Shown here: positions 1 through 10,331 of the stretch, in pieces
How the letters are laid out: each line of letters begins with the position of its first letter
Position numbering within the stretch: the stretch's first letter is position 1
Assembly: GCA_028753945.1 (NCBI GenBank)
Contig: JAPNXP010000010.1
Coordinates: forward strand, 5,831,042-5,895,041
Source: Hexactinellida sp. DTS-2022
Taxonomy: Eukaryota > Porifera > Hexactinellida
DNA length: 64,000 nt
Direction of reading: 5' to 3'
Notes under the pieces: generated by a model
Told to the model about the DNA's origin: nothing
Seen by the model: only the letters and a program-made list of their open reading frames with translations
Databases searched by the model: none
Position numbers and translations under genes: made by a program

Positions 1-1
1 T

Positions 2-469
2 CGTTCTGGACATAACTTAACAATTAATAATATGGAAAACTGTTTCGAATATTTACAACTTGATGTACAAACGAATAATGGCATTGATTTACAATTAACC
101 ATGAGTGATGGAATAACTTGCATTGCTGGGTATATGAGTGGATGTGTGGTAAGGGAGTTTTCCAGTGGCCCTATTACAATAATTAGCGGAAAAGGTGAAA
201 TTGAAACTGTGACGAGATTTTCATTACTTTGCAATACAAACTTTCAAGAGACTTTCCAATTCTACACAAACGCACTTGGGATTTTCTGCAGTCTTCTAGC
301 ATTCGTATTACTCGCAAATTGTGTGCTAATAACTGGCTTACATAATTTCCTTGTTTGTATATGCAAAGCATTTCGTAAGCCGAATCGAGAAGTGGAAAGT
401 TTAACTGCCAGAAGAACGTTCGCCCCACCAACCTACACGAAGCAACAAGAGTATCAATCCATTCAATAA
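2..469 (+). CDS. 3' part of a single-pass membrane protein with a PPxY tail (partial)
   Basis: The frame is open from the left edge, so the ATG at 32 is probably internal and the gene continues leftwards. Counting from that ATG, about 80 polar residues with several cysteines come first. A long hydrophobic segment follows at roughly 81-110, then a basic stop (KAFRKPNR) and a short tail. The tail holds PPTY at 132-135, a PPxY motif of the kind bound by WW domains of Nedd4-type ubiquitin ligases, and ends in a tyrosine-containing QEYQSIQ. This fits a type I cell-surface protein with a cytoplasmic tail. I do not recognise the extracellular part. An AATAAA lies at 660-665, about 190 bases after the stop. 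Coding looks sound; the function is unknown. Confidence 0.6.
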   Translation, partial: RSGHNLTINNMENCFEYLQLDVQTNNGIDLQLTMSDGITCIAGYMSGCVVREFSSGPITIISGKGEIETVTRFSLLCNTNFQETFQFYTNALGIFCSLLAFVLLANCVLITGLHNFLVCICKAFRKPNREVESLTARRTFAPPTYTKQQEYQSIQ

Positions 470-945
470 ATGAAGATATGCATACTCATTAGTATAGTCC
501 CCTATTCGTGTGTGTGTTAACTTAGAACATAAATATTTGTATAATCTGTATACTACGTATTTTTTTTCTGTATATTTTCGTATTATTTTTATAAATTAAA
601 TGGTGTGTTTTGAATATAAATTAAAAACAACAATATATAAATGTAGAAATTTAATTTTTAATAAAATTGGCCAACACCATGTACGTATAATATAAATTTC
701 AGGCAATGGCAAAGTCATTTAAATAAATAGAAATTTCACCTTTGTGAAGTCGGGTTTCCCATTGAAAATGTGTTGGCCAATAAAAAGTAAGGCCATAAAT
801 AAATAGGTGAGAATAAACCCAATTATAAATGTGAAAAATATTTTACTGAAATTGCTGTGAATTGGATTTTACCAAACAAACTGAATAATTATTTGTATAC
901 AAACTATAAATATATTCTTTTGACTATGAAACACAATGGATCTAG

Positions 946-987
<42 letters not shown>

Positions 988-994
988 CCAACAA
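470..994. other. Intergenic stretch with an inverted-repeat element
   Basis: AT-rich DNA between two convergent 3' ends. It holds AATAAA at 660-665 and an inverted-repeat element at about 667-794 (GGCCAACACC at the left, GTGTTGGCCAA plus AGTAAGGCC at the right). At 948-994 a (CAA)n tract abuts the PDCL3 stop codon, so the PDCL3 mRNA would carry a (TTG)n run straight after its stop. No coding signal seen. Confidence 0.6.
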
Positions 995-1311
995 CTAATC
1001 ATCATCATCGGATAATTCAGCTAAGGCTATCTTCATGACGTCTCTAATTTCCCTTTTTTTCCTAGGATCTGATTCCAGCTCTGATTTAAAAGCTCCTTTC
1101 TCAGATAACATCCATTCCAGATCTGAAATTATAAATAGTATTTATAATTTTAAATATCAAGAAGGAATTATAATAGAAAATGTTATCAATATTTAAAATT
1201 TTTAGAATTTGTTTTGCTTGTTTTTTATTAGTTAGTTAGTTAGTTTATTTGTTTGTTTGTGTTTGTATGTTTGTTTGTTTGTTTGTTTGTTTGTTAGTTT
1301 GTTTGTTTTTT

Positions 1312-1347
<36 letters not shown>

Positions 1348-2903
1348 TTTGTTTGTTTGTTTGTTTGTTTGTTTGTTTGTGTATTTATACCTTGTATTCT
1401 AAGATTCATTCCATCAAACGTGTGCGGACCAATCAACTGTGCCTTGAGGTCTCCCTCTAGGTATATAAATAGAGTAGGCAGGTTCTTGTCCGGATAGTTC
1501 TGTATACAATCAGTTGAAATAGAACGGATGAACTTAGTGTGCTGGAATTTAACTGCCAATTCTCCCAAATGTTTGTTTATCAAGTTACACAATGGGATAG
1601 TACAAGAGTTAAGGAAAACAAACAATAACAATAATAAAACAATATAATTAGGTCTGCTTATTGTGAACAATTATTCGTCTGCTTTATAATAAAACTTAGT
1701 ATTATGAACAAGCCCTATGGTCCAAATTTAAAAACTTACATAGGGTTTGTATTACGTTGAGTTCGCATATTATGAAGTCTCTCTATTATGAACACAATTT
1801 TTGGTTTAATAAAAGAAATATTTTCTGTTGGGATTAATTTTAAAACCTAAAACCTGGAAATAAATTGCGAATTCGTCATTGTAGAATCAGGTACATGTAC
1901 AGTCGAAACCGGGTTTTTCTAACTAATCGGTTTTTTCTAACTAACTATTTATTCTAAATGTGTAAGAAATTCCAACTTAGTTTTATTTTCAATCGGTTTA
2001 TTATAAGTTATAACTATCGGATTTTTCTTACTTTATTTCCATGCAAAGAATTGGTTAGAACAAAAACCGGTTTCAACTGTATATAGTATAGTTTAACGGC
2101 CGTTATAACAGCATAGTTGTATTGAGGATATTTGTGTTGGTAGAGGTGCAATATAACCCATATTCCTTTCCCAGCCTTGTTAACCTGGGGAATATAATCC
2201 GCTGCGGTTATTTCTAGCAAAGAACCGAAAGTAGGCAGAGAATGTGTCGCCATCATCTCTGCCATTCTCTGAGATCTGCAGAGTATTAGCCAATTAAATG
2301 CTAGCTTTTAAGCCTACATTCACTAACCAAACTACTTATATTATTACAAATTCAAATTATAAGATATTAGTTAACATATTGAGACAATTAAATTCCGAAA
2401 ATGTTTTGAGAAACAAGACCTCGTTAGTACGAACACGGATAATGCGAAATTCAAGTTAATTATACGAACACTATTTTAGTCCCCTTCAAAGCTTTTTCAA
2501 TACATATGAGATTGGTTAATACGAATTTCGGATAAGGCGTAATAATTTGACGGTCCCTTGGTGTTCGTACTAACAAGGTTCTACTGTATACATATCATTA
2601 ACCTACGTATACTTCTATATTTGTTTCGTACTAACGAGGTTCTACTGTCCACATATTTATTAACCTATATTTATGCAGTGCTCTCTCGTTCTCAATATCC
2701 TCCATCTCATCCAACTCATCTATGCTCATATCCTCCAGAGGCTTAGCTGTCCCTCTCAGCTCCTCTGCTAGCTTATTAGCAGCAGCCGTCTCTACCAACC
2801 GAGATATCTCATCCTCAGATATCCCGGTGGTGGGCTTAGGGGGCAGGATGCCCTTAGAGCGGAGGATGTCGTTCCATTCTGTGTCCTCGTTAGGGTCCTG
2901 CAT
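995..2903 (-). CDS. PDCL3: Phosducin-like protein 3, four exons
   Basis: Co-chaperone of the phosducin family (viral IAP-associated factor), thought to help the CCT chaperonin fold its clients. Exons on the minus strand: 2903-2665, 2275-2132, 1599-1391 and 1122-995, which join in phase to give 239 residues, the same length I recall for human PDCL3. Exon 1 has the family start [19 protein letters not shown]. Exons 2-3 give the thioredoxin-like domain ([12 protein letters not shown], then [31 protein letters not shown] and FDGMNL). Exon 4 ends in an acidic tail (four Asp). Introns 1 and 3 are GT-AG. Intron 2 has no usable GT-AG pair but fits an AT-AC U12-type intron exactly, restoring the conserved reading LYQHNIPLC. 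All introns carry transposon-like repeats. Confidence 0.93.
1230..1380. repeat. TTAG / TTTG simple-repeat tract in PDCL3 intron 3
   Basis: Runs of (TTAG)n and (TTTG)n fill most of the 268-base intron 3 and end about ten bases from its donor. The same TTAG repeat returns in long arrays at 23.9-27.2 kb. Confidence 0.9.
1600..2131 (-). other. AT-AC U12-type (minor spliceosome) intron 2 of PDCL3
   Basis: On the minus strand the intron begins ATATCCTC (2131 downward) and ends AC (1601-1600). The branch motif TTCCTTAAC lies at 1616-1608, identical to the U12 branch consensus, with the branch A about nine bases from the 3' end. Joining exon 2 to exon 3 here gives phase 2 to phase 2 and the conserved LYQH-N-IPLC. 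The intron also contains two palindromic elements (1649-1806 and 1900-2079). Confidence 0.88.
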
Positions 2904-4765
2904 ACTATGTATAGTCTTATTGTTATACAGTGTATAATGTGCATACTATAGTCTTATTGTTATATCTATATATTAAAAGCGGAATTGTTGTGTGTGTGTG
3001 TGTGGGGATGTTTGTCCGTAATTAATTGAAAAGACCATACTACCTAGAAAGCTGAGATTTGGTATATAGGAGTAGTTTGTCATAGCGACATGGGTCTGTT
3101 GGTTTTCTAAGCGAAATATTGTGAGCATGACATGACACGGTAACCTTTTCCTTAATAACTTTTGCAAATTTGACTCCGTTAGTATAAATTTTATATGAAA
3201 ATCGACAACACATAATGGAACACCTTTGTGAAAATTATCAATTTTTACGAACTTACATAGCGAAAGTTATTAGTTAAAATGTGTCCTATTATTTTTAACA
3301 CTATGTGGGTGATCTGATTTGTTTGGTTAACAAGAATTCGCTTAGAGTAGTTAATTTCTCTAATGCATTGTTTATTTATTACACCTATATTGGCTTCCTA
3401 TAATAAGACTATCAATGGGATTACGTAATTTCTAACCTAGGATTTCTACAGAAATTAATTAAGTTAAGTAATCTAGGATTTTTGGTTCTGCCTATAACGA
3501 TGAGATTTATTATGTTAATTATTAGTAGTTTATTACTATCAATTAAATTAAATAATTCACTAACCCAGCTCCTGCAAAAAGAATTGTTTATTGAGATGTA
3601 GAACTTTATTACTATTTATAAATCAAATATTTTGCAACCCTGGATTTACCTCTCCATAATAATGGTTTAATGGTGAGAATAAGACCGCGAAGCGGTCTTA
3701 TTCTCATCTTTAAACCATTATTATGGAGAGATTACACCCAGAGTTAGTAAATTACTTTGCAATACAACTTACTGAAATAATTAATTGCGTATAATTTACC
3801 AACCACAGGTCTCAATTTATTTGAGCTAACAAGCTGAACCTTTTAATATAGCTGAACGAGCTATCCTTAAGAATTATTGAGCTATTAATTAACTAATAAT
3901 TAATAACTATTGAGCAATGAGAATAACTTACTCAACATAATTCCCCAAACAAATTACAGGAATCACAACCCAAAATGAATTTTAGGCACGCGTTATTAAG
4001 TAATAGTGTGTAATTCACTAGCCACAGGTGAAACTGAATAGTAATACTATATAGCTTTTTGGGAAGGGAAAGGCCGCGAAGCGGCCGTTAATTGTATCGC
4101 GTAGTGAATAACACGAACGAACAAAAGTCGCGAAGCGACTTTTGTGAGAGAGAGATCCGTCGCGAAGCGACCGAGACCGAAGGGCTCGTAGTGTATAATG
4201 TATAATGACATACTATGTATAGTCGTATTATTATTATGTAATGTATACATTAATGATAAGGGAATCCAGCTAAACTACAAAAATTTTCGCTTTTCCTATT
4301 TAGATATACAGTATACTCCGCTTAAAGCTTAATAGAGCCACCGGTTAATAGATTTCTCCACTTAATAAGGTTAAAATTTCGCAGGATTTATAGGACGGGA
4401 TTACATTTTGGCTTAAAATATTTTCGGTATTAAAATAGATTTCTCCGCTTAATCTGGTCAAAGTAACCTGGTCCCGAGGTGACTCTATTAAGCGGAGTCG
4501 ACTGTAGTAAAATTATGAAATATAAACAAACAAACAAATGAAAATAATAATATATATTGAACAGAAATTAATCAATAATTAAAACGTTGAATAGAGATAA
4601 TAAGGTTATGAGAATAAAATTTGATAAGACATTTATAAGTGATACATGTGAACTAGTAAATACCCCAAAAAAGGCCTAATTACCGAGTAAACACGACCAA
4701 ACAACAACAACAAATCTAACTATAATAAATAGTAAGTAAATATGACGTCACACAATTCGTAACGA
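2904..4765. repeat. Repeat-rich intergenic region with short CGCGAAGCG hairpins
   Basis: No gene seen between PDCL3 and the B56 gene. Contents: a TG-rich start (2990-3003) followed by TTTGTCCG, which resembles the ends of some Helitron or LINE copies but is not diagnostic. Palindromes centred on CGCGAAGCG lie at about 3655-3732, 4068-4088, 4125-4145 and 4158-4172. A CCGCTTAAT-type palindromic element lies at 4309-4504. Confidence 0.6.
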
Positions 4766-6166
4766 TTATTTACGAAGAGCCATCCCTTCTAATTTCTGCC
4801 AAACAATTTCTCTTTCTTTCCGTTTCGATTCAGCATTTTCTTTGTCATCCCGAAACCTCGATTCGAGTCCGTCATATAATTGCGGACTCATTGTACGAAA
4901 CGATTTCAGGACATTTGATATCATTTCTACGATATTTGCATTCCATTGACCCCCGTGTGCTGTCACGAGAGGACCGTACATTATAGGGAGAATTCCCTGT
5001 ACGTTCTCTTCGATAAGATTAAAAACATAATCGTTATTCCAGAAATAAAGTGCCCTTTCTGCTACCTGAAAATGCGGTGATTGTACACATTGGGAAATCC
5101 GTGTGAATAGAAATGTTAGAATCTTAACAAATTGGGGTGGGTCAATTACGTCCAATATTTCCTCAATTTCGTTCAAAAGCATTACTTCTTTGCTACTGCA
5201 TGTTTTGGGCCATAAACGTAGTATGCCTTGTATAACAGATTCGGTTAAAGTAGAATCTTTTTCTAAGAATTGTATGATGCAATAGGTTAATTGTGGGTGG
5301 TATAAGTATAGGGATTTTGGCTTATGCAAGGGTACTAAAACTTTGTGTAAGAAAGTTTTGTGTTCGGAGCGTAATGGTAATGCAAATCCGTTAATTATGC
5401 TTCCAAGTATCTCAAGTAATTCTGCTATACCAAAGAACTTTTCAATTTCAAATGTGTAGCGAAGAAATATATTGTTTACTTGTTTACGAATAAACGCACG
5501 TAAACCAAGGAATTTCCCGTAAATTCGATGAAGAACAGTTTTCAGATAATCCCTTTCCCGTGGATCTTCTGAGTCAAACAAATCGATAAGTTGAACCACA
5601 AAATTTTGGTTTATAAACTTTTTAGCTAATTGTGGATTGAAGTCTGGATATTCAAGGAATTTTACAAAAAATTCATAAACCAATTGTAAATGCGACCATG
5701 AAGCTTCCAAAATTGGTTCATCCTCGTCTGGATCGAATTCCTCACGTTCATTCGGTGGCAACGAACGTAATACATTAGTAGCTACCATAGAAATAATCGG
5801 TTGATAAATTACTTCGCCTAATACGCCTCTATTTGTACTTATATACTCAATAAGTTCGTTTAAGCAAGCACGTTTAATTTCCTTTGCACGTATGTCACTG
5901 CCATTATCCATGAAATTAAATACAAGCGAAGTGAGGGTTAATTTCTTCTTCAAAAGCTCAGTCTGTTGGTCGGTTGGCGTATCTTTCAAAAGAGGCAATT
6001 CCGGGATTTCCCTTTGTTGAGTTGTAGCCGGACGAATGTAGGTGCCCGATTGACTTGTTCGTTTTTGTGGTTGGCCATTATGAAGTCTGTCAGCTTTGGA
6101 TTTGTTTATGAAGTGAGAGGAAATTATGTTTTTTGGTTTGGCTTTGTGGTGAGAAAGGTCTGCCAT
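4766..6166 (-). CDS. PPP2R5: PP2A regulatory subunit B56 (B')
   Basis: Regulatory subunit that steers the protein phosphatase 2A core enzyme to its substrates. It is a single exon of 466 residues, normal for the family's shorter members. After a variable basic N-terminus of about 55 residues, the conserved HEAT-like superhelix runs from about residue 60 to 440. Family signatures: [59 protein letters not shown] and [11 protein letters not shown]. The tail is charged ([19 protein letters not shown]). Start chosen at the first ATG of the open frame. The missing introns are notable beside the intron-bearing neighbours, but the frame is intact. Which vertebrate isoform it matches cannot be said. 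Confidence 0.95.
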   Translation of the reverse strand: MADLSHHKAKPKNIISSHFINKSKADRLHNGQPQKRTSQSGTYIRPATTQQREIPELPLLKDTPTDQQTELLKKKLTLTSLVFNFMDNGSDIRAKEIKRACLNELIEYISTNRGVLGEVIYQPIISMVATNVLRSLPPNEREEFDPDEDEPILEASWSHLQLVYEFFVKFLEYPDFNPQLAKKFINQNFVVQLIDLFDSEDPRERDYLKTVLHRIYGKFLGLRAFIRKQVNNIFLRYTFEIEKFFGIAELLEILGSIINGFALPLRSEHKTFLHKVLVPLHKPKSLYLYHPQLTYCIIQFLEKDSTLTESVIQGILRLWPKTCSSKEVMLLNEIEEILDVIDPPQFVKILTFLFTRISQCVQSPHFQVAERALYFWNNDYVFNLIEENVQGILPIMYGPLVTAHGGQWNANIVEMISNVLKSFRTMSPQLYDGLESRFRDDKENAESKRKEREIVWQKLEGMALRK

Positions 6167-6813
6167 CTATAGATAGTTTCAGTTCCAATTATAACCACTT
6201 ATTTATTGATATTTTGTGATTATTTATTTGATATTTTATGATTATTTATTTGAATATTTTATGATTGTCACTCTGATATAGTTAAGAATTAGCCGATTTT
6301 AATTTGAATATAAAATTTGGGATTTATGGTTAATTGTACATATTAATATACGTAATTCTATGGATCAGCAAAAATGTGGATATTTATTGAAATAATAGGG
6401 ATTCCATAAGTTATAGAAAATCCCATTCTATTCTATACAAATATAATTTTGTCTATATATCATGAGAGTATAGTTAATTTTTGATGTTTAAAAATGCTCT
6501 TGGCATGATTGGAAATTACATTGGCCGATATAAAGTACGTAATTCCTATTATAATAGCTTTATTAAGAAATGATATTAGATCCCAAAATATTGTATTTGT
6601 CAATTAATTCAGTGTTTATTCAATTAATTCAGTGTTTATTCAAATAATTCAGTGTTTATTCAAATAATTCAGCATAACTGGCTTTATATTATACAAACCT
6701 TACTTGAAGAGTAAAAGCATAAAACACAACTAAAATTTTGATGAATCAAACATTCAAAAATCAACTATTACAAATAAACTAATTAACAAAAGTAAACTTA
6801 AAACTACAAATTA
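6167..6813. repeat. AT-rich intergenic with a 20-bp tandem repeat
   Basis: Between B56 and MYG1. At about 6600-6672 a 20-base unit (core AATTCAGTGTTTATTCAA) repeats about three and a half times. Nothing else recognisable. Confidence 0.7.
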
Positions 6814-7851
6814 CTAATCTTCGAATTCGAGAGCTCTTTTAGCCATCAAAATAACACCTTCCTTCGTAACATTACCACCAGTAAAACCATTTGAATGCAC
6901 AAATGTACAATTCTCGATTCCAGTTATTTCACTAAGTTTATCATCTCTCAAACCTCTCCAAGGCTCTGGCAAAGATTTCCGATTTTCAAAACGCTGTAAA
7001 ACCTTATTTACGCACTGTATACGCCACATTCCGTTATCATCTTTATACAAAACAAATTTAACTCTACCAACAATATCACGTTCAATTTCAATTTCATACA
7101 AATGATCTTTCCAAGGACAGAATTGAGTTAGCATTATTATCTGACAACTAGATTCCAAATTGATTGCATGCAAAAATGCATTTTCTACCAAATGTTTTGC
7201 CGGAAGCCAAATATTAACTAAACCCTTAATTCGCGAAGAAAACTCATTTCCAACCAATTCCATTGCTTCGGGAAATATTTCGTCGAAATTCTTATTTGCA
7301 ATATTCCACGCTGGAACAAGGTGAGAAACCCGGTTGGATACCGTTGTGGTTATTTGGAATTTGGGATCGCCTTCGAATTGTGAAATTCCATTATCATTTG
7401 CGTCTATTTCTTCCATAAAATTTTCGTATATTTTCTGATAAATAATCTCCAAATTCGGATCATCCAAATCGAGTTTTGAAATTATAGAAACAACAAAATG
7501 TCCGAAATGAAAATAAACTAACCCAGCGCTACTAAGCTTAGTCATCCATTTATATTTCCCTCCACTTAGCGAATGCATTGATTCATTAAATTCCCTTTGA
7601 TGATGATCGTATCTATGTATAGAGGTGTCAAAAACCGAACCAACATCAACAACAACATCGCAGTCATTGAGAACACTCGGATCGCGTGACCGAATAATTT
7701 TCGCGTTTGAACATTTCGGTATTATTTTTAGCATATAACAAGCTAGTGCGTCATCACAGTGGAAAGCGCCGTTATGAGTTCCAATCGAATTGATTGGTTT
7801 ATCAAATGCGTTATGCGAATATTTAGCCATTCTAATTAGGAGACTACGCAT
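6814..7851 (-). CDS. MYG1: MYG1 exonuclease homologue (DHH-like)
   Basis: Member of the MYG1/GAMM1 family, a 3'-5' RNA exonuclease reported in nucleus and mitochondria. The frame has HNGAFHCDDALACYML near the N-terminus, VVVDVG, and RYDHHQREF, the metal-binding DHH-like motifs. A conserved middle and C-terminus ends in FVHSNGFTGGN. The usual HCDE is HCDD here, a conservative change. The open frame extends above the ATG at 7851, which gives 345 residues starting MRSLLIRMAKYSH. That start is arginine-rich and would suit a mitochondrial leader. A 5' exon cannot be excluded, because the frame stays open upstream of this ATG. Same strand as its neighbours; no introns seen. Confidence 0.93.
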   Translation of the reverse strand: MRSLLIRMAKYSHNAFDKPINSIGTHNGAFHCDDALACYMLKIIPKCSNAKIIRSRDPSVLNDCDVVVDVGSVFDTSIHRYDHHQREFNESMHSLSGGKYKWMTKLSSAGLVYFHFGHFVVSIISKLDLDDPNLEIIYQKIYENFMEEIDANDNGISQFEGDPKFQITTTVSNRVSHLVPAWNIANKNFDEIFPEAMELVGNEFSSRIKGLVNIWLPAKHLVENAFLHAINLESSCQIIMLTQFCPWKDHLYEIEIERDIVGRVKFVLYKDDNGMWRIQCVNKVLQRFENRKSLPEPWRGLRDDKLSEITGIENCTFVHSNGFTGGNVTKEGVILMAKRALEFED

Positions 7852-8286
7852 CAACCGATTGGGCAAATGGAATGTTCTAGAATAAGTAGCTAATATAATA
7901 AGACAAGGTTAAGTCAAGGAATAATATATAAATACTGAAACAAATAGTATGTACAGTAGAACTTTGTTAATACCTACACCAAGGGACTGTCAAAATGTGT
8001 ACTCCTTATCCGAAATTCGTATTAACAAGTATCATTTGCAAGAAAACTCGGTTAAAAAAGGTGAATTTTGATGTTAAATAATGACCTTGTAAGTTCCTGA
8101 AAATGACCTTAAAAAAGGTGTTGGCCGATATTTCAATATTCTTAACAATAATTGAATACATAAACCTGGCAATAAGAATAAAATAGAGCTTAAAACGAAC
8201 AATTTACATAATAAATCTAGATAAATACACAATAAACAGTTCAATATAATTCATCATAATTCACACACTACGCTAGTTAGTTACAA
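7852..8286. repeat. Intergenic with two truncated palindromic elements
   Basis: A left half of a CAGTAGAAC-type element starts at 7954 (TACAGTAGAACTTTGTTAATAC). A GGTGTTGGCCGATAT end lies at about 8113-8130. No coding signal. Confidence 0.6.
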
Positions 8287-8973
8287 TCAAACAGCGGAGT
8301 TTGTATAAACTTCATCCTTTTTGTTGTCCGGTTGGAATCTCGGCGCAGGTTCACTTGGTGCTTCGGTAATTTCGGGGGCATTTTCTGTCGTTTTTTTATC
8401 CTTCTTTTTCGGTGAATCTCTTCCCCAAGCGAGTGTTGGTGGCCTCCAACTTTCATCGTATAAAGCAGCGACGAAATAGAATATTGCAGAAATAATTAAC
8501 ATAAATCCAGCCATTGTAGTTGCCAACGAAAACTGGGAGGGTGCAGCCAGTAGAATATACAATATACTCCGTAGGAAATAATTACGAGTTAGGAAACGAA
8601 AGAAATAGTGTATAGGGGCGATGTAACTTTGGAATATTCTTTCGTCAACTCGACCGGGGCCCTTTTTAGCACCTCGCGGATATTCCAATAACATTATAAA
8701 TATGGCAATAGGGATATTAACGTATTTAATATAATTTCCTATTTTATACAATTCAGTATTATTAGTCTGTGTGAAAGAAGAAGCTAGGATTGCACCACCT
8801 AGCAACGCAATTGAAGCTACAAATGCTTGCATGTTTGCCCAAATCCCGAATGAAACACGGGATTTAGGCGGACATAGACAGCAGTAATAAGTACAATCAC
8901 CGCATTGGTGGGCTAATATGTCAGGTAATCTCCCCTTAACTTCCTGTCCCTTCGGTTGAGTATTCTTTGCCAT
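8287..8973 (-). CDS. CYBA: Cytochrome b-245 light chain, p22phox
   Basis: Membrane subunit of NADPH oxidase, partner and stabiliser of NOX catalytic subunits. One exon, 228 residues, longer than the roughly 195 of human p22phox because of extra residues at the N-terminus. Family markers: WANMQAFVAS and GGAILAS (first membrane segment), LLEYPRGAKKG, a FFRFLTRNYFLRSILYILLAAP segment, a final hydrophobic segment, and ESWRPPT. The tail has PSEPAPR at 206-212, placed like the human PSNPPPR that binds the p47phox SH3 domains. The N-terminal extension carries a cysteine cluster (CGDCTYYCCLCPP, about residues 24-36) that I do not know from vertebrate proteins. Start is the only ATG at the head of the frame. 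Confidence 0.92.
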   Translation of the reverse strand: MAKNTQPKGQEVKGRLPDILAHQCGDCTYYCCLCPPKSRVSFGIWANMQAFVASIALLGGAILASSFTQTNNTELYKIGNYIKYVNIPIAIFIMLLEYPRGAKKGPGRVDERIFQSYIAPIHYFFRFLTRNYFLRSILYILLAAPSQFSLATTMAGFMLIISAIFYFVAALYDESWRPPTLAWGRDSPKKKDKKTTENAPEITEAPSEPAPRFQPDNKKDEVYTNSAV

Positions 8974-10331
8974 AAATAATAGAATAAACTAAGTATTTTA
9001 TTAAATTGTATAATATGTAAAAAATAGTTCAATAGGATAACAAAAAACTAAGTAATTTATTAAATTGTATAAGTTCATGTATAATGTATAATACGTAAAA
9101 GGAAAAACGAAAAAATAAGGTACAGTAAACTCTCGTTAATACGAACACGGATAAGGAGTACAAGGTTTAATTCCCCTAGCCTATACAAATGCATGCAAGT
9201 GACTCCAGTTAATACGAATTTCCGGATAATAAACAGATTTCGACGGTCCCCTGGTGTTCTTATTAACGAAGTTCTATTGTATATATATTCTGAAAGATGA
9301 ATAGTTAAAGAAATACATCATTTATTATTTAAAACAATAAATATGTTAGGAATTACAAACTTGCGATAAATATATTTAGTAATAATACTAACCATATACG
9401 TATTTACTTATTCGTTCTATTCCCTTTAACATTTAATATCGAGTATATAACTTAGATATTTTGAAAAATCTTACTTTTATACATGTACATGTAAATTATA
9501 GAACTATACAATCCTATTTGAGTGTCTCGTGATAATTGAAATATATTCAATTTATTCTATAATGCAACGAATATTGTATCATATTTCTGCTTAAGCTATA
9601 AGATCCACAATATAGAATTAATTAATTCCGTTGAAAACATTAAAAGATCCACAATAAATAATTAATTAATTAATTCCTTTGAAAACATTAAATTATTTAT
9701 TTAAAAGTACAGTCACTGCTGTAACATTCAGGTAGTTATTTTGTTTTTGTGATAAAATATTTGGAAATAATTTATACAGTAAACCCTCGCTAAACCGAAC
9801 GTATTATATAACTGACATAAAATTGATCGGATTTTAGTGAATACTCTATTATACAAGTAGAACTCGGTTATAACTTATAACGTACCATTCAGGAATTATA
9901 CTAACCGAGTTTAATTAACCTTCATATATCTGCTATATAAACTAGGTTTTTATAAGAAAATCTAATATTTAATACGTACATACTACAGTAGTAACTCGTT
10001 AATAAAACGTAGACCAATGGCCTTCAAAATGTGTATTGGAAATTCGTATTAATCACTGTAATTTGTATTGAAAAGGAATTGAAAGGGACTGAAATAGTGT
10101 AAGTAATAATATTATTAACCGGAATTTCGTATATTAACCGTGTCCGTATTAACGAGGATGTATTGTATGGAAAGTTTAGTTATCGAGAATACTCTACAAA
10201 ATACACAAAAAACAGATTTAATCTGGTAGTAACACAGATATTGCATTAGAAACAAACAATATTACTTTCTAGTTAGAATAACAAATATTAGTCCTGAGTC
10301 AAACACTAATTGAAACTCATTATTTGTGTAA
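8974..10331. repeat. Intergenic with two palindromic elements
   Basis: AT-rich. TA-flanked CAGTA elements lie at 9123-9279 and 9986-10165, with a further remnant (CAGTAAACCCTCGCTAAACCG) from about 9778. No open frame of note. Confidence 0.65.

Noticed and set aside
32-469. ATG at 32 as the true start of the first gene
   Set aside because: The frame is open for ten more codons to the window edge, with a glycosylation-like NLT, so the gene is treated as cut.
1341-1670. Reading PDCL3 exon 3 as extending upstream through a hydrophobic FVFLNSC stretch
   Set aside because: No acceptor supports it and the family has no such insertion; the U12 AT-AC junction explains the data.
2970-3430. Helitron 5' end at the TG-rich tract
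   Set aside because: Start resembles such ends, but no 3' hairpin with CTRR end could be placed.
7852-7866. Longer MYG1 start at 7866
   Set aside because: That codon is TTG; the first ATG in frame is at 7851. A spliced 5' exon remains possible.
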